Shown here: piece by piece, positions 15,957-21,258 of the stretch
How positions within the stretch are numbered: the first letter of the stretch is position 1
Layout of the letters: each line of letters opens with the position of its first letter
DNA from: Desulfocicer vacuolatum DSM 3385
Lineage (GTDB): Bacteria > Desulfobacterota > Desulfobacteria > Desulfobacterales > SURF-7
Assembly: GCA_945870015.1 (NCBI GenBank)
Contig: CAMBQS010000012.1
Location: 1 to 21,258, forward strand
Direction of reading: 5' to 3'
DNA length: 21,258 bases
Made by a program: the position numbers and the translations under genes
The notes under the pieces: model-generated
What the model was told of the DNA's origin: nothing
Database searches by the model: none
What the model saw: the letters and a program-made list of their open reading frames with translations, nothing else

Positions 15957-15972
15957 TGCAAAGGCTGTGCCA
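15957..15972 (-). promoter_or_regulatory. Sigma-54 promoter of the LPP20-like lipoprotein gene
   Basis: On the minus strand the sequence reads TGGCAC-AGCCT-TTGCA, matching the sigma-54 -24/-12 consensus at the conserved positions with correct spacing. It lies about 63 bases upstream of the lipoprotein ATG at 15894. It implies coregulation with the flagellar sigma-54 regulon. Confidence 0.85.
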
Positions 15973-16279
15973 TTGGTAATGTTATCAATTTTCAACGTTA
16001 TTTTAATTTGTTATATATATTGTTCCGAAGATGGGGGCTTTCTAAATACGGAAATTCATTCCTGAAGCTGCAAGATTTTCCGGAAACCATGCCCATGCAA
16101 AGCATCGGACCATACCACCTGCAATGTTATGAACTTGAATTTCCGGTTTCGTCATTATCTTGACATTGCACAAACAGGATTGACATGATTTCTCCTGTCC
16201 ATGAATCAAAAATTTTTATTTAAAATAACAACTGATTGAAAATGAATGACTTTCAACCCTTCAATACACTGAGTTAGCT
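15973..16279. promoter_or_regulatory. Shared upstream region between two divergent sigma-54 promoters
   Basis: This ~300-base non-coding stretch separates the minus-strand promoter (15957-15972) from the plus-strand one (16280-16295). It contains a palindrome TTTCCGGAAA (16077-16086) and a spaced inverted repeat CGGAAATTCA (16049-16058) / TGAATTTCCG (16136-16145). All three sites share a TTTCCG core. ATTTTCCG (16075-16082) also occurs at 7288-7295 upstream of the fliK promoter. These could be binding sites for the bacterial enhancer-binding protein that activates flagellar sigma-54 promoters. No gene is visible here. Confidence 0.5.
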
Positions 16280-16295
16280 TGGCATGGAGCTTGCT
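16280..16295 (+). promoter_or_regulatory. Sigma-54 promoter of the motA-motB-fliL-fliM block
   Basis: The sequence TGGCAT-GGAGC-TTGCT matches the sigma-54 consensus with a G after the -24 element and correct spacing. It lies 114 bases before the motA ATG, leaving a long leader of roughly 90 bases. No terminator is seen downstream, so transcription may continue through fliP. Confidence 0.84.
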
Positions 16296-16393
16296 CTTTT
16301 ATGCTTGACGATTGACGACGATAGGCATTGATCATGAGACAATTTTATTAACCTGCGTACGAACTTCCCAGGCACAATCATAAGAGTAAGAAC

Positions 16394-17158
16394 ATGGACA
16401 TTGCAACACTGCTCGGAACCATCTCTGCATTTGGACTGGTAATTATGGCTATTTATATGGGAGGAGGTATTTTACTGTTCATCGATGCCCCCTCACTCAT
16501 GATCGTTGCCGGTGGAACATTCGGAGCAACCATGATCAACTACCCGATCAGAGATGTTCTTGGTGCGTTTGGCGTGGTTAAAAATGTTTTTTTCACAAAT
16601 CCCCTCCCCATTGGAGAGATTGCCGGTAAATTTGTAACATTTGCCGGGAAAGCCAGACGTGAAGGAATATTATCACTGGAATCAGATGTCCAGTCCATCC
16701 CGGATGATTTCTTTAAAAAAGGAATGCAGCTTTCTGTTGACGGAATTGAACCACAATTCATACAGGAAATTATGGAAACCGAAATCGATTTCCTACGCGA
16801 GCGGCATCAACTTGGAGCTGAAATATTCACAACCATGGGATCATTTGCCCCTGCACTCGGGATGGTCGGCACCTTGATCGGACTGGTCCAGATGCTTCAA
16901 TCCATGGACAATCCAAGCTCCATCGGTCCGGCCATGGCTGTGGCTTTACTAACCACTTTCTACGGGTCGATACTAGCCAATCTCATATTTATGCCGGTTG
17001 CCGGGAAGTTGCGAACCCGAAGCAGGGAAGAAGTGCTGATAAAGGAAATGATTGTTCAAGGCATCGTCTCTCTTTCCCGTGGAGACAATCCACGACTGCT
17101 TGAACAAAAACTGCTTTCCTTCTTGGCACCTAAATTCCGTGAAAGCGCATTCAAATAA
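16394..17158 (+). CDS. motA: Flagellar stator protein MotA (MotA/PomA type)
   Basis: MotA forms the pentameric ring of the stator that pushes on FliG. The 254-residue product has four membrane segments at about 4-22, 27-47, 147-169 and 180-203, with a cytoplasmic loop between the second and third. Family signatures are LLFIDAPSLMIVAGGTFGAT near the N-terminus, and FAPALGMVGTLIGLVQMLQS followed by DNPSSIGPAMAVALLTTFYG, close to the short MotA/PomA type. Charged residues around 88-96 (ARREGILSLE) correspond to the FliG-facing loop. It is the first gene after the 16280 sigma-54 promoter and is followed by two MotB-like genes. Whether H+ or Na+ drives it cannot be read from the sequence. The Shine-Dalgarno is weak. 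Confidence 0.94.
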   Translation: MDIATLLGTISAFGLVIMAIYMGGGILLFIDAPSLMIVAGGTFGATMINYPIRDVLGAFGVVKNVFFTNPLPIGEIAGKFVTFAGKARREGILSLESDVQSIPDDFFKKGMQLSVDGIEPQFIQEIMETEIDFLRERHQLGAEIFTTMGSFAPALGMVGTLIGLVQMLQSMDNPSSIGPAMAVALLTTFYGSILANLIFMPVAGKLRTRSREEVLIKEMIVQGIVSLSRGDNPRLLEQKLLSFLAPKFRESAFK

Positions 17159-17214
17159 ACACACATTCTTTAATAATGAAAATCATGCCATTTAGCCAGA
17201 CAGGAAGTCACTAC

Positions 17215-17970
17215 ATGAAATCGAGCAAAGAAACAGAAAATCATCATTCCTTCTCAGACAGCAAGCTGCTCCAGTTGATGACGATTTCCCTTTTTATCAT
17301 TCTGCTGGTTTTTTTTATTCTGCTGAATTCAATCGCCGTTAGAAACGAAAAAAAAGTGGTTGCAGCCATCGGATCCCTGCTAGAAAGTTTTGGCCAAAAA
17401 ACAGGCGGCTTTTCGGCTGTTGATGAAATGGGTGAAAAAAATCTGCTCCCCTCCATAAACACATACACCGGAGAAATTGATATCTCCGACATTTTTAGTA
17501 ACGATCCAACGCTTTTGCAACAAATAAAAATTATTACCGATCCAAGAGGAAGCCTTGTCCGGATATCGACAGACCAGTTGTTTACCCTTTCTGAAACAAC
17601 GATTCACCCATCCGGGTTCCGGTTTCTAGATCGGATCACCAGGGTGATACAGAACAATAAATATCCTGTTGAGATTTCAAGCCATACCGACAACCTTCCG
17701 ATCATCCCAAATGAGGAAAAATCCAATCAGGAAATCTCTGCCTTGAGAGCACTCCGCGTTCTTCAATATTTGACGGAAGGCCAGAATATTTCAATTGATC
17801 GAATCACTGCTTTTGGCTGGGGAGAACACCATCCTGCTTATTCTAATCGCATACTGGAAACCAGAAAACTGAATAACAGGATCGATTTTCTTTTTGTTCA
17901 CAGACCGAAGAAGCAAAAGCCAAAAGACGGATTTATTTTCAAAGATTTCTTTTTCCGGTCATTTGAGTAG
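17215..17970 (+). CDS. MotB-like OmpA-domain protein lacking the membrane Asp
   Basis: This 251-residue protein has one membrane segment (~19-42, LLQLMTISLFIILLVFFILL) and a C-terminal OmpA/MotB domain (~120-240). The C-terminal domain keeps the peptidoglycan-binding Asp in HTDN (Asp159) and the Arg in SALRALR (Arg178), plus NNRIDFLF near the end. In stator B subunits, the membrane helix has an invariant Asp that carries the ion. By aligning the FF pairs with the next gene, that position is Ser25 here and no other Asp lies in the helix. It may therefore be a non-conducting partner that anchors the stator, or a paralog of another role. I chose ATG 17215 because AGGAAG (17202-17207) is seven bases upstream; ATG 17176 is an in-frame alternative. 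The next gene overlaps its frame region closely, with 10 bases between stop and start. Confidence 0.8.
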   Translation: MKSSKETENHHSFSDSKLLQLMTISLFIILLVFFILLNSIAVRNEKKVVAAIGSLLESFGQKTGGFSAVDEMGEKNLLPSINTYTGEIDISDIFSNDPTLLQQIKIITDPRGSLVRISTDQLFTLSETTIHPSGFRFLDRITRVIQNNKYPVEISSHTDNLPIIPNEEKSNQEISALRALRVLQYLTEGQNISIDRITAFGWGEHHPAYSNRILETRKLNNRIDFLFVHRPKKQKPKDGFIFKDFFFRSFE

Positions 17971-17980
17971 TGGAAATATT

Positions 17981-18727
17981 ATGATGCGATTATTAAAAAC
18001 AACAAAAAAAACAGACTCTCCAAAAATAAATCAGGATATATGGATGCTCACCTTTGGTGACCTGGTTATGCTTCTCCTGACCTTTTTTGTTATGCTTTTA
18101 AGCATGAAATCCATGAATCAGAAAGATCTGAGAGAATTATTTCCGGATACGACGCTTAAAAGCAGCCCCATGAAATATTCGAAAAACGGTTTTACCGGAA
18201 ATGCACCGGATTTTTATGGTGATAATAAAAAAACAGTTTTCGTGGAAAATAAAAATGTTCTAAAACAAATCTTTACAATCATGAAAGATATTCAAACATC
18301 TCTTCCGAAAAAAGAGGTGATAGACCGTTTTGAAAAATCGATCCTCATGAAGGATGATCCAAAAGGAGTCATCATATCCTTTCAGTCCGGACAATTATTC
18401 GATCCAGGTGAAGTGACCATCCATCCATCTAAAATCGATTTCCTGAATGCTGCAGGAGATCTGTTGATAAAAACATCAAATAACATTTTGATAATGGGAC
18501 ATGCCAGCAACATTCAGCCTCAAAAAGCTGCATTGAAATCGAACTGGGATCTCACCCTGTATCGGGCACTTCACGTTATGTACTATTTAACCGCAAATTT
18601 TGACGTTTTGGAAAATCGATTCGCTGTGGGCGGTTTTGGAGATAAAAAACCCCACTTCCCCGTAACGGAAGCAGAAAATCGGAAAAATGACCGGATTGAA
18701 TTTATTCTCATGAAAGCAATCGAATAA
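17981..18727 (+). CDS. motB: Flagellar stator protein MotB with degenerate peptidoglycan motif
   Basis: This 248-residue stator B subunit has the membrane motif WMLTFGDLVMLLLTFFVMLL with the conserved ion-binding Asp27. A plug/linker region and a C-terminal OmpA-like domain (~130-245) follow, with SNWDLTLYRALHVMYYL, GGFGDKKP and KNDRIEFILMK. In most MotB proteins the peptidoglycan site reads GHTDx; here it is GHASN, with Ser176 in place of Asp, while the later Arg (YRAL) is kept. It probably forms the ion channel with MotA, while the upstream paralog may supply cell-wall anchoring. The frame is open from 17894 inside the previous gene, but ATG 17981 has GGAAA just upstream and gives a normal N-terminus. 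FliL follows after 92 bases. Confidence 0.88.
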   Translation: MMRLLKTTKKTDSPKINQDIWMLTFGDLVMLLLTFFVMLLSMKSMNQKDLRELFPDTTLKSSPMKYSKNGFTGNAPDFYGDNKKTVFVENKNVLKQIFTIMKDIQTSLPKKEVIDRFEKSILMKDDPKGVIISFQSGQLFDPGEVTIHPSKIDFLNAAGDLLIKTSNNILIMGHASNIQPQKAALKSNWDLTLYRALHVMYYLTANFDVLENRFAVGGFGDKKPHFPVTEAENRKNDRIEFILMKAIE

Positions 18728-18819
18728 TGGAAACCTATTCATAACCTCTTAACCAGATGTATACTGGAACCCATAATTGTTTAAAAAATACTTGACCTGC
18801 AGATATTTCCGGAGGAATC

Positions 18820-19317
18820 ATGACTGAAAATGAAAGCAAAACCGAAGAAAAATCGGAAAACAAAAAGAAGCTTCCACTGAAATGGATCATTGCCGGGATT
18901 GCCGGGGTAGTAATCCTGTCCGGAGGAATACTCGGCGGCTATTTTTTACTGAAAAAACCGCCGGAAGAAGCTCATTCCAAAACGGAGTCGCATGAAAGTA
19001 CCAGCAAAAACGATCTGTCCCAAACATTTCCATTGGATAAATTTGTAGTCAATCTGAATGACCAGGAAGGAAAACGCTTTCTTCATACAACCATTGAACT
19101 GGAATCAGCGGCCCATGGATTTGCAGAAGAACTCAACTCAAAAATGCCTCAAATCAAGGATGCGATACTGATCGTCCTCAGCAGCAAATCACTTTCAGAC
19201 GTTCAGGGAATTGACGGAAAACTTTCATTACGAAAAGAGTTGATTGCCGAAATCAATAAAATTATGAGTATTACCAAAATCCGCAATCTGTATTTTACTG
19301 AATTTGTGATCCAGTAA
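18820..19317 (+). CDS. fliL: Flagellar basal body-associated protein FliL
   Basis: FliL is a single-pass inner-membrane protein that rings and stabilises the stator around the basal body. The 165-residue product has a Lys/Glu-rich cytoplasmic start, a membrane segment at ~21-44 (KWIIAGIAGVVILSGGILGG) and a periplasmic domain. That domain has the family pattern TFPLDKFVVNLNDQEGKRFL, HTTIELE, and a C-terminus with LRKELIAEINKIMSITKIRN and LYFTEFVIQ. GGAGGA lies just before ATG 18820. It lies directly after the MotB pair and before fliM, in keeping with its stator role. Confidence 0.95.
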   Translation: MTENESKTEEKSENKKKLPLKWIIAGIAGVVILSGGILGGYFLLKKPPEEAHSKTESHESTSKNDLSQTFPLDKFVVNLNDQEGKRFLHTTIELESAAHGFAEELNSKMPQIKDAILIVLSSKSLSDVQGIDGKLSLRKELIAEINKIMSITKIRNLYFTEFVIQ

Positions 19318-19408
19318 CGCCGATTCAAAAGCTTTCATGACAAATTTTCATGTGAAATGCTCAGTGATCGAATTTCATTTTTCATCACATAAAGGATTAT
19401 AAAACCGT

Positions 19409-20386
19409 ATGAGTGAAATCCTATCGCAAGAAGAGGTGGATAGTTTACTATCTGGTTTAAGTGCCGGTAAAATTGAAACGGAATCCGATAAACCTCCAAA
19501 GGAGATCAAAACCGACCTGTATGATTTCGGCAGTCAGGAAAGAGTTATCCGTGGGAGAATGCCCACCTTTGAAGTGATCAATGAACGGTTTGCCCGTGAA
19601 ATCCGAACAACCATGTCGTCTCTTCTTCATAAAACCGTGGATATCAGCGCAGAAGCCATGGAAACGATGAAATTTGCCGACTTCATCCGATCTCTCCCCG
19701 TTCCAACCAGCCTTCATCTTTTCCGGATGGATCCGCTTCGAGGACATGCCCTTATGGTCCTCGAAACCCAACTGGTCTTTAATCTTATCGATACCTTTTT
19801 TGGAGGAAAGGCAACCGGACAGGCAAAAATTGAAGGAAGGGATTTTACGATCATCGAAGAGACCATGGTAAAAAAAGTCGTGATCGCTTGTTTAAAAGAT
19901 CTTGAAGAGGCTTGGGAACCGGTTGAGCCGATTAAAGCTGTTTTTGTGAAGTCGGAAGTGAACCCGCAGTTTGCAGCCATTGTTCTGCCTTCTGATCTGG
20001 TTATTGTCACAAAATTCGAAATCGAACTGGAACAATCCGCCGGAATGCTGATCGTTTGTCTCCCCTATGCCATGCTGGAACCGCTCCGAAGCATTCTCAC
20101 TGCAGGATTTCAGGCGGAAACGCTGGATATCGATCATGCCTGGCAAAAACGGTTACGAGAAATCATTCTGGATTCAAAAGTGGATCTCAGGGTTCAACTT
20201 GGAACGGTCCAGATCAATGGAGAACGACTGATCCATATGAAGAAAGGAGATATCATTCAGTTAGACCAGGATGCTGACGGCTCTCTGATCGGAATGGTGG
20301 AAGGCTTCCCCAAACTGGAAGGATATGCCGGCATCCAGAGAGGATTTCAGGCATTTCGAGTTGTAAAACAGCTACCTTTAGAATGA
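19409..20386 (+). CDS. fliM: Flagellar motor switch protein FliM
   Basis: FliM is the middle C-ring protein that binds phospho-CheY and FliG. The 325-residue product begins SEILSQEEVDSLLSGL, the N-terminal CheY-binding motif, so chemotactic switching is expected. A CheC-like middle domain (~40-225) includes FEVINERFAREIRTTMSSLL, and VFNLIDTFFGGKATGQ around residue 130. A C-terminal SpoA domain (~245-320) mediates FliN contact. The Shine-Dalgarno (AAAGGA) is twelve bases before ATG, a weak fit, but the start is fixed by the motif. FliN follows after seven bases. Confidence 0.97.
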   Translation: MSEILSQEEVDSLLSGLSAGKIETESDKPPKEIKTDLYDFGSQERVIRGRMPTFEVINERFAREIRTTMSSLLHKTVDISAEAMETMKFADFIRSLPVPTSLHLFRMDPLRGHALMVLETQLVFNLIDTFFGGKATGQAKIEGRDFTIIEETMVKKVVIACLKDLEEAWEPVEPIKAVFVKSEVNPQFAAIVLPSDLVIVTKFEIELEQSAGMLIVCLPYAMLEPLRSILTAGFQAETLDIDHAWQKRLREIILDSKVDLRVQLGTVQINGERLIHMKKGDIIQLDQDADGSLIGMVEGFPKLEGYAGIQRGFQAFRVVKQLPLE

Positions 20387-20393
20387 GGTTACC

Positions 20394-20726
20394 ATGAAAG
20401 AAGAAAACAAAACAGCAGCCGCACAGGCTGAAGACAAGACAGCCAATGAAGATGCTTCTGAACGCACAGATCTCGATTTTATCCTGGATATCCCGCTTGA
20501 ACTTTCCGTGGAACTGGGAAAAACCAAAATGCTGATTAATGACCTTCTCCAACTGGGTCAAGGCTCGGTTATCGAGCTTAATAAATTGGCTGGAGAGCCT
20601 CTTGAAATTTTCATCAACCGGAAGCTTGTTGCCAAAGGAGAGGTTGTGGTTGTCAATGAAAAATTCGGTGTCCGGCTGACCGATATCATCAGCCCGCTCG
20701 AACGGGTAAGGAGTCTCGGTCAATGA
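20394..20726 (+). CDS. fliN: Flagellar motor switch protein FliN
   Basis: FliN forms the lower rim of the C-ring and receives export cargo via FliH. The 110-residue protein has a short acidic, Ala-rich N-terminus. A SpoA domain (~22-105) follows with LDIPLELSVELGKTKMLIND, LLQLGQGSVIELNKLAGEPL, INRKLVAKGEVVVVNEKFGV and RLTDIISP, the family signature. GAGG lies six bases before ATG 20394. It overlaps fliO by four bases (ATGA), so they are coupled. Confidence 0.97.
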   Translation: MKEENKTAAAQAEDKTANEDASERTDLDFILDIPLELSVELGKTKMLINDLLQLGQGSVIELNKLAGEPLEIFINRKLVAKGEVVVVNEKFGVRLTDIISPLERVRSLGQ

Positions 20727-21115
20727 ACCTGGTCGATACTTCCGCTCCTTCTGCTGTCATGCCTGATCTTTGGATCACCCTGCTGAAAAGCGGTATTATG
20801 CTGTGTATCGTTCTTGCGGCTCTTTTTATCGTGCTTTACTGGATTAAGCGGATACTTGAAGGACAAAGCCGTTTTCGCAGTCAAGGCGTTATCCGACAGA
20901 TTGCTTCTCATCATTTTGCTCCCAAGGAAAAAGTTGTGTTACTGGATGTTCTGGGTCAGAAAATTCTCATTGGAATCACCGCTCATTCCATCAATTGCCT
21001 GGGAACAGTTGAACCGGAAGCGGATTTCCATTTTTCTGAACCGGATGAAACCAAGGGCTTTTTCAGAGGACTTTTAAAAGCTTCCACGGAGAAGAATTCC
21101 GCACAAAAGGACTGA
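20723..21115 (+). CDS. fliO: Flagellar export-gate assembly protein FliO
   Basis: FliO helps stabilise FliP during assembly of the export gate. The 130-residue product has one membrane segment at ~17-42 (WITLLKSGIMLCIVLAALFI) and a cytoplasmic domain with SHHFAPKEKVVLLDVLGQKI and LIGITAHSINCLGTVEPE, the usual FliO pattern (basic loop, then beta strands). Sequence similarity in this family is weak, so position between fliN and fliP carries weight. AAGGAG lies about ten bases before ATG 20723, inside the fliN end. The C-terminal tail is polar and variable. Confidence 0.9.
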   Translation: MNLVDTSAPSAVMPDLWITLLKSGIMLCIVLAALFIVLYWIKRILEGQSRFRSQGVIRQIASHHFAPKEKVVLLDVLGQKILIGITAHSINCLGTVEPEADFHFSEPDETKGFFRGLLKASTEKNSAQKD

Positions 21116-21153
21116 CACTCAGGGCAAACAGAATATCCGGAGAATTGAATTCC

Positions 21154-21258
21154 ATGAAAAAAAGGGATCATACCACCATCAACCTGTTTCGATTCTTCAA
21201 ACCCCTGGTTACTTTTTTCAAAGACAGACCGGTTCGATTGATTCTTTTTCTGTTGATT
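21154..21258 (+). CDS. fliP: Probable FliP, N-terminal fragment (runs off the window)
   Basis: The frame starts at ATG 21154 and stays open to the last base (35 codons). It reads MKKRDHTTINLFRFFKPLVT, then a basic segment and a hydrophobic stretch ending LILFLLI, consistent with the cleaved signal sequence that FliP carries. GGAG lies eleven bases upstream. No conserved FliP motif is reached. The call depends on fliO being followed by fliP in nearly all clusters of this type. Confidence 0.6.
   Translation, partial: MKKRDHTTINLFRFFKPLVTFFKDRPVRLILFLLI

Noticed and set aside
17894..17980. Longer N-terminus for the second MotB-like protein, overlapping the first gene by 77 bases
   Set aside because: ATG 17981 has an adjacent Shine-Dalgarno and gives the normal short cytoplasmic N-terminus before the membrane helix.
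18755..18785. TGGAACCCATAATTGTTT before fliL as a possible sigma-54 promoter
   Set aside because: The -24 part is TGGAAC rather than TGGCAC and the spacing to a -12 GC is wrong; the TTG is not followed by C.
19310..19330. CGCCGATTC after fliL as a possible sigma-28 -10 element
   Set aside because: It only partly matches GCCGATAA and no TAAA lies at the required distance upstream.

Overview
This window is a flagellar gene cluster from a Gram-negative bacterium. The gene order, the sigma-54-type promoters, the moderate GC content and a MotE-type MgtE_N gene after fliJ suggest a sulfate-reducer-like member of the Desulfobacterota (former Deltaproteobacteria). That placement is inferred from style and order, not from a marker gene.

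Layout. (1) Positions 1-7236, plus strand: the 3' end of flgB, then flgC, fliE, fliF, fliG, fliH, fliI, fliJ and a motE-like gene. They are tightly packed, with stop/start overlaps, and encode the proximal rod, MS ring, C-ring rotor protein and export ATPase complex. (2) Positions 7237-13451, plus strand: a near-perfect sigma-54 promoter at 7416-7431 precedes fliK, flgD and flgE (hook-length control, hook cap, hook). A strong intrinsic terminator follows at 13411-13451. FlgE is very large (1125 residues) and carries internal repeats with a calcium-loop-like motif. (3) Positions 13452-16393: an accessory interval. It holds about 480 bp without a recognisable gene and then two minus-strand genes: a four-repeat PKD/Ig-like protein and an LPP20/FlgP-like lipoprotein. 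The lipoprotein has its own sigma-54 promoter (15957-15972, minus). It is divergent from another sigma-54 promoter (16280-16295, plus), and the palindromes between them could be shared activator sites. (4) Positions 16394-21258, plus strand: motA, two tandem motB-like genes, fliL, fliM, fliN, fliO and the first codons of a probable fliP.

How the genes fit together: the window encodes most of the rod-MS ring-C ring-export-hook module and a stator, with middle and late blocks apparently under sigma-54 control. The most interesting points are the two MotB-like proteins, whose key residues look complementary (one keeps the ion-binding Asp, the other keeps the peptidoglycan-binding Asp); the giant repeat-bearing hook protein; and the sigma-54-driven LPP20 lipoprotein paired with an Ig-repeat protein inside the flagellar cluster.
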